DNA of 64,000 nt from Diphasiastrum complanatum. Lineage: Eukaryota > Streptophyta > Lycopodiopsida > Lycopodiales > Lycopodiaceae. Shown here in pieces: positions 20,557-32,595 of the stretch. The stretch's first letter is position 1. Every line of letters starts with the position of its first letter. The position numbers and the translations under genes are program-made. The notes beneath the pieces are model-generated. The model did no database searches, was not told the origin of the DNA, and was given only the letters and a program-made list of their open reading frames with translations. Location: positions 15,359,853-15,423,852 of the forward strand of contig CM055097.1 of the NCBI GenBank assembly GCA_029204225.1, read 5' to 3'.

Positions 20557-21775
20557 ATGATAGTTCAGAGGATAGAAGTAGAGTCTGAATTATCAGATCA
20601 AGATCATCAATGGCCAGATTTAGAGAAAAAAATAAATAAAGTAACTACAAGAAGTAGTAAAGATTCTTTGACTCTTAAAGATAAGAAGAAAACTAAGACG
20701 AAATTTGCGAAAACTGTGAAAAACGCGACAGAAAAAGCGAAGGTCGCAGAACAGTTAGTAAAAATTCTTAGTAAAGCTTGATAAGTCTAGTGGAAAACAT
20801 CATGATGTTGATATTAGTTCAGAAGCTAAGAAGCTTTTAGACGAAGAAACTAGACAAGTTAAGAAAGTGACATTTTCAGATCCAGATATAAGTAGCAAGA
20901 TACCTAGAGATCTGTCGCCACTTAGAAATCATTCTTATTATATTGTCAAAGACCTTGTTTCTAGAATGCCCAATATAACTTTTAAACAGTTATTAGACAA
21001 TAATCAATATTATAAAAAAGAAATTAAGCAATTTTTGCAAAATAAAAAGAGAAGAAAAGCAAAGTTACCAGTAGTCAACATAGGATTAGTTAATTACGGT
21101 GATGAAGGCCAACCAGAGATTCAAGTAGTAATTAATGGTTGCATCTTAGATAATGTACCCATACATTCCAAATCTAGTGTAAATATAATGACTAAAGAAA
21201 CGGCATATGAATTAGGCATTCATCATAGAATAGCACCCACCTTAAGACGTTTAAGGTTAGCCGATGCAACTAGAAGATCACCAATAGGAGAACTGGCTCA
21301 GGTTACAGTTTATATTGGAGACCATAAGTTTCTTATGGATTTCATAATATTAAAAACTATGAGATTACCTTTAAAAACCAGATGGAGACACCGACAAGAA
21401 AATGTCATAAAAAAATTTCCATATCATGGGAAAAAGATAAGTACGAAGGTGAGACACCTACATCTTCCTTGAGCTATACTTCAGTCAGTAGGGACTGAGG
21501 AAGGGGAGAGGTTAGTTACACTAAGTATACTTGAATATAGTAATAGAGTAGAATATGTAGATAGAGGAGATTGTGGAGTTCCAGAGGTTAGTGCGATCGT
21601 AGGAGATCAGACCATAGATAGAATACTAATAGACTCAGGATCCAGTATCAACTTAGTAACAAAAACAATGGTTAAAGAATTAGGATTAGAAAACTAGATA
21701 CAACCTATCACTTATCATGAAATCCATTTAGCAGATGCGACTAAATGTATACCAGTAGGTGACCCAAAACCAATT
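20557..21775 (+). mobile_element. Ty3/gypsy gag C-terminus and two tandem aspartic-protease-like domains
   Basis: A Lys-rich segment (20,557-20,781) is followed by a 201-codon frame (20,867-21,472). The latter contains LLDNNQYYKKEIKQFLQNKK, then a retropepsin-like block VVINGCILDNVPIHSKSSVN IMTKETAYELG and RRLRLADATRRSPIGELAQV. The expected catalytic DSG is HSK here, so this domain looks inactive. After a stop and frame change a second block (about 21,585-21,770) reads VGDQTIDRILIDSGSSINLV and TMVKELGLEN, with a normal DSG and another LADAT phrase. A stop (TAG) follows the second flap. No RT follows; homology ends near 21,775. The block order resembles gypsy gag-PR. Caulimovirid-like origin is less likely but was not excluded. 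Confidence 0.65.
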
Positions 21776-22894
21776 TGCTTGCAAAAAATGAACTGACTTC
21801 AATAAGAAGATTTTTAATGAAGAAGTGCCCTTTTAGGACTTCGGGTCCAAATCGAATCCCAATTGAAGATTTTTAATGGAAATTCTTCATAAACGCACTT
21901 CAACCTTTCAAGGGCCCTTTATACTCCCATCCAATTGTGGCCCTTGATCCTACGGTCCATACTCGTCCTTAAGAAATTGATCTCCACCATTACTGCTTGA
22001 TCCTTTAGTTTGGACGGCTGTGGACCTCCACGCATGATAAACACAATTCTCAAGCCACGGACCACCTCAATACACAATGCTTTCAGTGTTGCTGGGCGCG
22101 CGCAAGGTAGCCCGCGCCTCTCTTCCTTCTCTTCTTGAGCTCTCTCTCTCAATGGCTATGGCAAATGTTGAGGCCTTTTTCACAATTCCTCCTTCCCTAG
22201 CCCGTGGCCATCCACGACCCTTTACTGCCAGATTCGCTTGACTAGGGCACCCCTACTTGTGGTGTTACAACATAACAAATCACTTCCATCAGAGAGAAAT
22301 CAATGATTTTCTTCCTATAAACCCTAGCTAGCCATTAATTCCATAGTTGAGAGGAAGGCTAATTGCTCCTTTCCTGCTTCTTGGCTGTCCTTGACAATTT
22401 ACCACAAGCTTGGCCCCTATTGTAAGATACTGGGTAGCAATTTACAGTGCCCACTTCCATCAAGCAGAGAGAAAGATTTGCAGCTTTACGTTTTCCATCA
22501 ACTAGCCGCTTTTTGCCAATTCCCAGAATTGCTTCTTTCTCCTCCCACTGTGAATGGATGTCAAAATCCTCTCATGACTGAGAAACCACTGCCCTATTTT
22601 TCCTTACGATCCGCTCCGCTCAACAATCACCAAACTACTGAGAGAGTTTTGGCCAGCTTTCCGTAAAAGCCATTTATGAGCAATTTTCCATGAATTCTCC
22701 CGGAATCCACCTATGACGATTGTTCTGATCTTCCCCGAAGTTCCAATTGAAAGAACCTTGTTGTCTCCAACCATCCGGACTGCCAATACCCCATATGGAG
22801 TCCTCTTTACTGAGATGCACTGAGTGCTATTTCTCCTAGTGAAAGACGCTATCTGATAGCTTCACCGGATCGTGCATACCTGCATCACCCTGTA
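21776..22894. other. No recognised gene
   Basis: Several open frames exist but none has a family motif. A GC-rich palindromic patch (gggcgcgcgcaaggtagcccgcgcc) lies at about 22,095. The last part leads into a minus-oriented primer-binding site, so it may be the leader of a minus-strand retroelement. Confidence 0.3.
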
Positions 22895-23340
22895 GCTTTG
22901 ATACCAAGTTGAAATTCCGATAGAATCTAGTGCAGTATGCAGATTACATCAGACAATCACCATAGCCATCAAAGATGGCACAACAAAAATTATGTATATT
23001 ACAAAGAACACTGTACATATAGGAAATCCCTAACTGCATGAAAGGACAGGTGTCCTAAAATTGGCCTACCACCTGCCAAACTAGAACAAGGACCAATATG
23101 GCCTAAATAACTAACAAACCCGAGACATGTCCTCAAATATAGCATAGCAAAACCAAAATCACTATACAGGCTAATTTTCCTACGTGTGGCTACCTGGCCA
23201 ATCCAAGTGGGGCGTCAACGGGATCAGTGCCCGATCAATATATCCTAACGGGTCACGTCCCGAACACAACTGAATATAGCAAATCTAATTAACTTTACAC
23301 TAATTACAATATCACATTTAGAGCTTACATAAAATGTATA
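22895..23340 (-). mobile_element. Minus-oriented primer-binding site and possible 5' LTR
   Basis: GCTTTGATACCA (22,895-22,906) is the complement of a TGGTATCAAAGC site and is followed after two bases by TTGAAATTCCGATAGAATC, as an LTR start would be. The LTR's far end is not identified; 23,340 is only a guess. Pol sequences of a matching element are not seen downstream in the minus sense (22.9 kb and below). Confidence 0.45.
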
Positions 23341-23940
23341 ACAAATTAACTTTGATTTCTAACTCATGTTTGATTATCCATTGACATGCGTTCACATTTG
23401 TTTATGAGTTTTTTCTTCGGCTCAATTGTTCTATTTACTATGTAATTGTTTGGTATATTGCTACCTTGTCATTGTTCAATATTGTTTGATAATTATATTA
23501 CAAGAAAGACTAAGATGCTGACATATGCATGTTGCTCTAATTTTGTAGTAGATGGCACAAATCTTCAAAGTAGAGTATACATGTTGTGGATAAGCACACT
23601 GATTAATTTCACCTGATTTCTTGTTACTTATTTTGAGATAAGCGATATAAGTTTATGTGGTGCAATCCTCAAAGTAATCTACAAATATAGTTTTACATGT
23701 ACATCAATTCATTTCACCTAGATTATAGTATCAAATTTCTTTGTTTAAGTTACATTCGTGTATACTTTTGACATATAGCCTGCACTTTTAAGTAGATCAT
23801 TACATTTTCTCACGTATGTAGTTCAAAGTAGATTTTTGGTGTTAATGGTAGAGTATCTTGCAAGTTGTTTTGTTACAAAAATACACCAATATTCATTTTA
23901 TATCAAGTTCTTATTGAATATTTAGTACATATTTCCTTAT
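23341..23940. other. AT-rich sequence, nothing recognised
   Basis: No open frame of interest and no repeat matched elsewhere in the window. Confidence 0.5.
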
Positions 23941-23941
23941 G

Positions 23942-25690
23942 TGTGGTGACGATGAATGGAGAACCGTCGATATGCTCTCCACCTCACGCCAAAACTCGTC
24001 GCCAAATATGATGGTGTAGAACCTACGGCCCTTGGCTGTGCTGAAATAGGGTCCCTCCCTCCACTAATCACTAGTAACCATCTGCCTGAGCTGGTGCCTA
24101 AGTCTCAACAACCTATCTAGTAGCACTATATCAAAGGCAAAACGCTTGGGCGCGGGCTTCCTCAGTTTGAATGAACTGAAGGTACGAAACAAGGCAAGTA
24201 CTCTCCTCTTCCGAACCACAAATGTCACGACGGACAAGGCCATCTGAGTGATGCGTCGAACCCATGGAAGAATGTCCCCCATAGCTAGATCAATGCAGTG
24301 TGCTGCACAAGGGGTCCACACAATGCTAGGATACTTGGCCGTGAGTAGTCTGGATATACCTTAACTACGTTGGCAGGGCCAACCTCCTCAATAGCCTCCC
24401 GAATGATACTAAACATGTACTCTCCATCAATAGCAGCTCCCTCTTTATTGGCATCTATGGCACGATAGAACATACTGCCCATGCAAGAGGACACAATGAT
24501 GTTGATCACTGGCCTTCGACGGATATCACTCCAGCCATCAGACATGATCGAACAACCATAACTCTCCTAGGCCTTCCTGAGAGGGGTTATCTGAGAGGAG
24601 AGCTTATCTATCCTCTCTGACAATAAAGTAGTGCGCATGTGCTCAGCCCAGGTGGTGTGAAGCATGTTCCAGTGGCTGCAGCAGCTGCAAAAGCCCTCCT
24701 GAAAGGCTCGGTGTCGGCAATGTTGAACGGGAGGTTCAACTCATATATCATATTGGCCACAACATGTTGGGCCTCTCTCAGAAGACAACTCAGCCATTGC
24801 CTCCCCCATGGTTCTCTTTCGGTGTGTATGTGAACCAGCAGGTGTGCGAAAGTTGGATCGAGAGGAAGGTGGAGGTATGGTGCCGAAAGTGGTCTGATGG
24901 CAAGGATGGGTGGGTGGAGCATAGGATGGTGGGGCAGCATGTGGAGCTGGGACAAGAGGATCTGAAATGGGAGCAGGTGGAGCTAGGGGGGGAACAGATG
25001 CATTACCCTCAGTCGAATCGGTGAATGGGAGGTCCTCCCCCAAGTGTGGCTCATCATCAGGGTGAGGGGGGTAAGTGGACAGTATATCATGGGTGGGTAG
25101 AGGGTCCTGCTGGCTAGAAGTGGGTGTGTCGCTGCGAAGATAGCTAAATGTGTGGGTGGGACAAGACACAACTGTGACCACGAGTGGACGACTCGGGAAA
25201 GGGCTCAAAGAAGGTGCAGCATTCCCAGCTCCTCCAGTAGAGAAAGCTTGGGAGGTAGCTGGCATAGGAGGATGTGTTGCACCAGAGTGGGAAGTTGTAG
25301 GAGGACGTGCTCCAACTGGTTGAGAAGATGTAGTAGCTACAGGTTGAGGAGGGTGTGCAACATAGGGATCAAAGGTCACTAAGGTCATAGTAGTATGGAC
25401 TATAGGGCCTCGTGCCAAGCCACTGGCTATCAAACGTGGCCTGTAGATATCAATCAATCTATGCTTCTCTTGGGCCGACATTCTAGGGCACGAGAATGCA
25501 CCCAAACGTTTGTCGCTCTAACAGCACCAAGTAAGTGGGCCTTAAGCCTAGTCAGTGTCCCACAGAAGCACGCATGGAAATGGCGACAAGTCCACTCACG
25601 AGCCCCACTCTGGGTATTGTATCTAACATAGTTAGATGTCTGGTCGACCTCAACACAGTCTTGGTTGGCACAAATGTAGGAGAAATTGGT
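23942..25690 (-). mobile_element. hAT-type transposase relic (BED finger, Pro-rich linker, DUF659)
   Basis: Reading the minus strand from about 25,660 there is a BED-finger-like phrase (SGAREWTCRHFHACFCG then TLTRLKAHLLG), then a Pro/Ser/Thr-rich linker (25,505-24,790). DUF659 follows: YELNLPFNIADTEPFRRAFA (about 24,745), SYGCSIMSDGWSDIRRRPVI (about 24,545), EEVGPANVVKV, and after a frameshift WTPCAAHCIDLAMGDILPWV (about 24,320-24,260). Next come HQLRQMVTSD, an in-frame TAG (24,064-24,066), and STAKGRRFYTIIFGDEFW (about 24,035-23,980). Similarity stops near 23,942, so the hAT C-terminal dimerisation region is missing. At least two frameshifts and two stops (including RKA*ESYGC) make it non-functional. 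Family knowledge: DUF659 is common in plant hAT transposases and their domesticated relatives. Confidence 0.85.
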
Positions 25691-27136
25691 ATTTGAGAAG
25701 TAGGTTCCAAGGAAAGGCTTGCTTAGAGAAAATTTGAAGTATGGGACATTTCGGTATGCTCAATGCCAATGCAAACTGCACTTGTCAAAGACCCTACAGT
25801 TGCTGTCAATAGGACCATGTGGAGTCCAGATGGAATGCTATTATGTGTTGCATTTTCCAAGCACGTTGTCCACTTGTATGCGTATTATGGAGATGATTTA
25901 CATCTCCATCATGAGATTGATGCTCTGGATGTGTGAATGACCTTTTCTCATCCCAATAGGCAACTTTTCATTATCACTTGAGGGTGTGGGATGCTTCCTC
26001 CATCAAGGTGTGGGATGCTTCCTCCATTCATGCTGCATTTTTAACTCATGTTGTCGCATAGTCTGCATATTTGCATGTAAAATAAGATAGACGAATAAAA
26101 CACAACTGTCTGCATAAATACAAGTAAATTTCCACAGGCGAAATAAAAAAGACAAAAAATGTGACACTGATGAACAGTTCATGAAAGAAACGCGAAACAC
26201 AAAAACAATTCGGATGGATTTCATATATGATTGCTGATCACTGCCAGCTGTATCATTCCTACAGTCCTCCAGAATGTAGACAGACACTGCTGATTTACGT
26301 TTTAGATTAATATAGCATTTAACAAAATTCAAATCAAGGTGCGGAATTAAATGAACAAGTGAATCAGACACACGAATAGCAGTAGACTAATTTACATTCA
26401 AGATCAGACAAAATAAGAGTGATTTGTGCGCAACGGCTACAAAATCATCTATTGATTTTTGATTCTTCAAGCACTGCATGCAGATCCACGTAGTGCGTTG
26501 GCGTGAGAGAAATACAGTTCTCCTACGAATTAGTGTCTCGCTTACTAGCGGACTTGTGGATCTACATATCCTATGCAGAATTGTCTCGCATGCAGGCGGA
26601 CTCGTATTCTGTATTTTCGTCTTCTTGCTTACTAGCATTAGACTTCTTCATAGTATATCATGCATCAACCAGGAGGTATACAGTCGATCGTGTAACTTCT
26701 AGATTAGAGTGTTAAACATCTATAACCAATCACGAATTACAAATGTGGCAGATTAGCCATGACCTAGACTGTATCTGCTGATGTCATGATATCAGATCAG
26801 ATATCTGTACTTCTTGGTACTTGCATGATCTTGCTGGTCCTTTTTTGGAGCGTGAGGGCAGAAAAAGGTGTTGTGACGATTTTCGTGTCGCTTCGAGTCG
26901 TTTGACTTTCTCCTGCTGTACCGCAAAAAATTCTCTTTCGCAAATCTTTCGCGTTCGTGTCTTCTCGTCAGGGTGTTCGCGAACATTTTTCCCTTCGCAT
27001 CTTTTGACTTTCACGTTTGCGAACATTTTCGTCAGAGTGAGGGCTGAAAGCTAGCAAAGCTTTGATAATATAAATGTTTTGTTTCTTCAGACACTATGTT
27101 TTTACACGTGATTTGTGATAGGCGAAAAAGCGACAC
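25691..27136. other. Mixed retroelement debris upstream of LTR D
   Basis: The piece at 26,042-26,075 (gttgtcgcatagtctgcata) matches 17,147 just before LTR E, and 27,084-27,136 resembles the pre-LTR and polypurine segment before LTR E. Copies of the 3' untranslated part of the D/E family are therefore scattered here. A direct repeat 'gtgtgggatgcttcctccat' occurs at about 25,984 and 26,010. No coding family was recognised. Confidence 0.45.
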
Positions 27137-28106
27137 TGCCTTACAATGCCAAAGGTGTCCTAGGAAAAGCAAAGGCATCCTGTAAATCCTAAGGCATTTC
27201 GTCAGAGTGTCGCATTTTTCGCATCTTCACCAACGTTCATTTCAGCAAAGGCTGACGTCGCGGCCTTTTCATGCTTATCCCAAGCAACTGTGCTAACAGT
27301 TTTGACAACAACAACAGCCACCCACAATATCCTACAGACAACACATCCACTTTGTACTTTCTTCATTTGCACACCTGTAAAATTGTGTATATATATTGAA
27401 TACCACTTGTGTATTCAGTGTGTGTGTAAAATAATAGCATCCGAAGTTTATCAGAAAGAGACGAAGTAGATGCCTTGCGCATTGATTCTTTTTGTATTGT
27501 CAGTAATAGATTCATTTCTTTTACAAATTGAATAAGCTTGGGAGAGCACGTGGTTTCGTCCGCTATTGTCTTGTGCTCCACAACATTATTGACATGTACA
27601 TTTCACTATACTTAATCTGATAACAGCCTGTTGTTCTGCGTTCAGATTTGTGTTGATATTGCTATGCTTTTCTTTATTTTGTCTGACTCTCTTGTTGCTC
27701 AATTTGGTAATCTATTCTTAGCGAATTATTATTAGTCTAGCTATTGACGACTAATATTTAGTCTTGTCTTTTGAGACTGATTATCAGTTGAGCTCAGTCT
27801 AGCTCTTCGCGAATCATTTGCGACTAATAATTTTTCTAGTTGTTTGCAACAAATTATTCTTCTGATGTTTTGTTAATGTTTGGCTACATAATCAAATCGA
27901 TTGTAATTTCTATCACTAACATTTTGTTCGTTTCTGATAGGCGTAGTCATGCTTAGGAAAAGAGTAATATAGCTCATTTCGCTGCGCACGAACACTTTCT
28001 GTTCGAGTTCGTTTCTTGTTCGAGTTTCGAGTTCGCTTCTCTTCGTGTTCATTTTCTTTTCAAGCTATTTTTGTTTCTCATGCTCACACTCCCTCTTTCT
28101 CCAACA
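27137..28106 (+). mobile_element. 5' LTR of copia D (about 970 bp)
   Basis: TGCCTTACAATG...CTTTCTCCAACA, with TG...CA ends, immediately followed by a primer-binding site. It aligns with LTR E (17,201-18,181), and its final ~480 bp align in inverted orientation with 33,624-34,113. The upstream flank also resembles a polypurine tract, so the LTR could equally be the 3' LTR of a lost upstream copy. Confidence 0.85.
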
Positions 28107-28118
28107 TGGTATCAGAGC
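28107..28118 (+). promoter_or_regulatory. Primer-binding site of copia D
   Basis: TGGTATCAGAGC immediately after the LTR, the standard initiator Met-tRNA complement in plant copia elements. Confidence 0.93.
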
Positions 28119-28260
28119 AATTTTCATAGCCTGATAAGCTTCCACAGTACAAGACTCTACTAGTTGATAGAGTAATTGTCTTCTTGTTTTGTAACTCAGT
28201 GCCAGATTTTCATACTTAAGTCATTGATAGTTTTTCCTATCACTTAGACTAATCTTCCAC

Positions 28261-30270
28261 ATGGATTCCCAAGGGAAAGCTAGTCCCATCATGGACAAGC
28301 TTGATGGAGCCAATTACCATCTGTGGAAATTTAAGATGAAAATTGTACTAATGGCTATAGAATTGTATGACGTTGTTATAGGTGCAGAAGGGAAACCCGA
28401 AGCAGATGACACAACAATCGCCAGATGAAAGCTGAAGGACGGAAAGGCTTTCGCGTTGATCATCCTCAACATTACAGATACCCAGATCGGCCACGTATCC
28501 GAGGTCCAAACATCAAAAGAAGTCTGGGACATCTTGAGCACACTATATGAAGTGCAAGATATAGCCTCCAAGCTACATCTCAGGAAGAAATTTTAATCCC
28601 TCAAGATGGCGAATGGTGATTCCCTGCATAATCACGTCAATCAATTCAAAAACCTGCTAAGGCAAATGGCCGCTATCGGATCTGTCATAGACGATCAAGA
28701 CGTTGTGATGCAATTGCTTACAATCTTGCCAAGCTCATACGACAGCTGGGTGATGATCATCACGACACATCCAGAACTGACTCTTTCGAGAGTCATTACT
28801 ATATTGTTGCAGGAAGACACGTGGAGGAACGAAGCCTCAAGTTCCTCAGCTGATTCTCATGCTTTATACACCAACAAGAGCACAACTAAGCAGAAGAATA
28901 AGAAAGGCCCGAATCAATCAAAGCCAAACCAGAAACCAGCACAGCACAAAGAACAGTCGAATTCGCAGACGAAGAAAAAGTTGTTCTGCAGATACTGCAA
29001 GCGAAACAACCATGAAATTCAAGACTGTCAGATACTGCAAGCAAAGAACAACAGCAAGGGGCAGTCGAATCAAGTGGCAAATGCAGCTGCAAAAGCTCCA
29101 CAGCCTATTCAAGAAGCGGATCATGATGCCTTCATGACCAGCCATCAAGGAGCATCCGGCGACAGTTCTTGGTTCCTGGATTCTGGAGCCACTCAGCACA
29201 TGACCAGTCTCATTGGCTGTTGCGAGTCCTATACACCTTACAGTACCAAGAAATATGTTCACCTTGGCGACAATAGCATACAAGCTATTAAAGGTGAAGG
29301 TACTGTAAGACGAAGCTTTGCAAATGATCAGTCTAAGCTACTTTCTAAAGTCCTGTATATACCAAATTTGTCTACGAATCTGCTCTTTGTAAGCAGATTC
29401 ACAGATCTAGAACATAGAGTAGAATTCGAATGTGATCAGTGCAAAGTAGTTGATAGGACAAGCAAGATCCTAGCACACCGAAAGAGGCATAGATATTTAT
29501 ATATATTAAGTCATTGCTTTTCTGCCTCTAGTTAGGCGCTCAATACTTATATTCATGCAAATAAAAGTTTACTTTGGCATTATAGACTTGGTCACTTGAA
29601 TCATGCTGCTATACAACAAAGGTCTACACAATCTATTGTTCTTGATCTTGACTATCCTCGTGATAAAGTTGAGTTACCTGTTTGTCAAAGACTGTCTAGT
29701 TGGTAAACAGACTAGGAAACCATTTAAATCAAGCCATCAGCAAATTGCTAGAGGATTGTTAGACATTGTACATTCAGACATTTGTGGCTCGATGAAAAAT
29801 CCTTGCTCAAGGATGCAAAGTATTTTATAACTTTTATTGATGAATTTTCCATAACGACTATGATGTATTTTATAAAGAAGAAATCAAAAGCATTCAACTG
29901 CTTTAGAATCTTCAAGGAGCATGTAGAAAAGGAGACTGGACGGACGATCAAGACTCTAAGGTCAGACTACGGTGGAGAATATATCTCTATCGAGTTTAAG
30001 GAGTACTGCCAAAGCCAAGGCATTGAGCAGCAATTCATCACTCCTTACAGTCCTCAATCTAATGGCTTAGCCGAGAGGAAGAACCGTACCAGGGTTGAAT
30101 CAGCCAAATGTATGCTAGCACATGCATCGCTACCCAAGAGATTCTGGGCCGAAGTTGTCTCCACTGCAGCTTATGACCAGAACAGATGTTCGACCAAGGC
30201 CCTCTCAGGCAAGACTCCCCACGAGGTGTGGATAGGCTCTAAGCCTTCTGTGAAGAACCTAAGTATAAAG
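28261..30270 (+). mobile_element. Ty1/copia element D: gag, protease, integrase (truncated, non-functional)
   Basis: From an ATG at 28,261 the gag reads MDKLDGANYHLWKFKMKIVL, with in-frame stops at 28,426 (TGA) and 28,594 (TAA). The zinc knuckle is CRYCKRNNHEIQDC. The protease is SWFLDSGATQHMTS (DSG intact). A stop at 29,533 and frameshifts follow. Then come the pre-integrase LLWHYRLGHLNHAA (about 29,568), RGLLDIVHSDICGSM, YFITFIDEFS, and the integrase core LRSDYGGEYIS and ITPYSPQSNGLAERKNRT, ending at KTPHEVWIGSKPSVKNL (about 30,270). RT and RNase H are absent, replaced by unrelated DNA. D and E share an LTR family, and E retains only the 3' half. Confidence 0.92.
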
Positions 30271-30784
30271 TCCTCACAACAAGATTCTAGTCTAAGCATA
30301 CCATACAAAGCAACAACACATGGGAATTGGTGGAGGTTAAACCAACCCAACCAAACCTAGATCGAACGGATCTAGCCCCCAAGCTATGGATCAATCAGAG
30401 TCATGAAAAGAGGAGTCACACCAACAACATGTAGCTACTAATCACAAAATCAAGCATACACTAGTGAGAGCCCAACAGATATACTTATACCCTCCAAGGC
30501 CCATGCACCACTAGTAGTGCACTATGACACCTCACCGGACACCTCTACAGCCTATCTGGGCCACGTCATCCAGTTCCCTAATGACTCACTGATATACCCA
30601 TACCAACTCCACCACCATGTGTTTAGGCCTACAACCATTAATTATGACCGTGTACACATAAGGGTTGTTGGTCTACCTGTCCTTAGCGTGGATATGCTAC
30701 CCGAGACTAGTTATCGGCATGACATTCTTTTCCCCTTATTCAATTTCTGTCCTCAAAACTTAAAACTGGGAAAGTTCCTACTTA
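30271..30784. other. Sequence between copia D and the chromovirus fragment
   Basis: No coding family. It may include the 3' non-coding part or LTR of the minus-strand chromovirus, but no second LTR is available for comparison. Confidence 0.35.
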
Positions 30785-31895
30785 AGCTTCCTTCCTGTTC
30801 CTAGGAATCGTCATCGTCCGTACATCCCCTCCATTGAACCAGATGCTCGGTAACTATACAATTTCTCAATCGCTTAGTTCATGTATCCAAGATCTTTTCG
30901 GGTTCAAGACAAGATACACTCGATGATTCATCCAACAGGTCCAACTGATCTCTAGATCCAAGATGCTCTCCTTCACGCAGACTCTTTTTGAGACGACTTA
31001 CGTGAAATACGGGATGCACTTGCGATCCTTCCGGGAGTTCCAATTGGTAAGCTAAGGATTTGATCTTTTTCAAGATCTTAAACGGTCCTCTATATCTAGG
31101 AGACAACTTATAATGCTTGCCGGTACGCATTACACTCGAATCCTTCGGTATTCTCAAATATACCCAATCTCCCACTTGGAAGTCTCTCGGTGATCTTTTC
31201 AGATTTGCATAATGTTTGTCCCTATCCTGGGTACTCTGGACATTTTCACATGCAATCCATAGCATTTTCTGCATATCGTGTAGAAAATTCGCTACTTTTT
31301 GAAACTTGATCGTCCGAGTCTCAACCGCGATGGTTGACCTAGGCTCAAAACCGTAGATAAGCATAAACGGGCTCTAACCGGTAGCCGAATGCTTACTACT
31401 CTTATAGGCAAACTCGATCAATGGAAGATACTTCTCCCAATCAGATTGCCATCTGGAAACATATGCCCGAAGCATTTGTTCCATGGTCTGATTTGTCCAT
31501 CTGTCTCAGGATGATCAGAAGAACCCAAGCTCAGTGTCGTCTCTAGTTTACCAAACACGGCCGACCAAAAGTGACCGGTGAACCTCGGATCGCGATCGCT
31601 CACAATATCACTTGTTAACCAGTAAAGCCTAAATAGACGCTCTACAAATATCTAAGCTAAATTAGAAGCCTTCACGATGGTCTTTACCGAAATAAACATA
31701 GCCAATTTGGTAAGACGATCGACCACAATCCAAATTGCATCATGTTGTTTATTCGTCCGCGGTAACCCAACGACAAAATCCATGGAAATACTACCCCATC
31801 TCTTATCAGGGATATCCAATGGATGCAACAAACCACCAGTCTTATGGCGTTCAGCTTTATTCAACTGGCATTGGTCACACTTGACCACATGCAGA
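30785..31895 (-). mobile_element. Ty3/gypsy chromovirus fragment: integrase and chromodomain
   Basis: Minus-strand order: the integrase zinc-binding tail CDQCQLNKAERHKTGGLLHP, then DKRWGSISMDFVVGLPRT and IVVDRLTKLAMFI (about 31,870-31,690). Next are the core phrases SDRDPRFTGHFWSAVF and SSDHPETDGQIRPW (31,603-31,470), GFEPRSTIAVE, RDFQVGDWVYLRIPKDS, the GPY/F block YRGPFKILKKI, and VHPVFHVSRLKKS. A C-terminal chromodomain follows, PEKILDT*TKRLRN then EHLVQWRGCTDDDDS*EQEG, where stops replace Arg (30,879) and Trp (about 30,802). A chromodomain after GPY/F defines chromoviruses. The fragment begins abruptly at about 31,890, where a + strand gag sequence starts, so RT is missing. Confidence 0.9.
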
Positions 31896-32595
31896 CAAAG
31901 AAATGAAAGAAAAAGTAGTAAAAAGCACAAATGTAAACAAACAGAGGAATCTGAAACATCTACTGAGTCTGAATCAGAATCTGATTCAGTGGATATGGAA
32001 GAATCTTTTGAGTATTCATCTTATTCTTCCTCATCAAAAGAAGAATCTTCCTTACAGGAAAACCAAAAATAGGAACTCAGAAAGAAAGAAAAGAATGGAG
32101 AAATCCGAAAAGATGGATCCATTAAGGAAAAGTGTTGAGTTGTTAACAAAAGATATGAGTGATTTAAAGGTCCAAATATCTGATGTTAAAGCCAAGCGAA
32201 AGAAAGCAAAGCCTAACGCCAATGTTTGGTGTACCACTTGTGGGGAGGAAGGTCATTCTAAGACCAACTGTCCCAGTTTACAGACTAACTATTTAGAAGA
32301 GGAACTATTCCTCTATCTGATTAATAATCATGAGGAGGTAGCTTATACTGCAACTCCTACTAACCAAAAAACTATTATATCGAAACAACGTACTGGTCAA
32401 CAATATACTATTTTGTGAAGGGGCGAAACACGAGATTCCACTCCACCAACTAGAGTAAGGGGTTCGTGCTACAATTGCGGAGCCCCGGGTCACTATGCAC
32501 TTGATTGCCATGAACCCAGGAGATCAGTAGGATATGTCCCGCTCTGTGCTAACTGTAAAGGTGAAGGGCATGTCACTACTGAATGTCCTTAGCCA
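31896..32595 (+). mobile_element. Retroelement gag C-terminus with three zinc knuckles
   Basis: An acidic Glu/Ser-rich segment (31,935-32,060) leads into a basic region, then three CX2CX4HX4C knuckles: CTTCGEEGHSKTNC (about 32,230), CYNCGAPGHYALDC (about 32,469) and CANCKGEGHVTTEC (about 32,547). The frame shifts once and has stops at 32,416 and after ECP (32,590). Three knuckles are more than most copia gags carry (one) and fit some gypsy lineages. It may belong to the same family as the + strand protease remnant at 20.6-21.8 kb, which starts where this one ends, but no overlapping sequence proves it. Confidence 0.7.

Noticed and set aside
22391-22666. 91-codon + strand ORF between retroelement fragments
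   Set aside because: No motif or supporting neighbour. It looks like a chance frame.
28107-28118. tRNA gene fragments at TGGTATCAGAGC sites
   Set aside because: These are 12-base primer-binding sites next to LTR ends. No cloverleaf sequence surrounds them.
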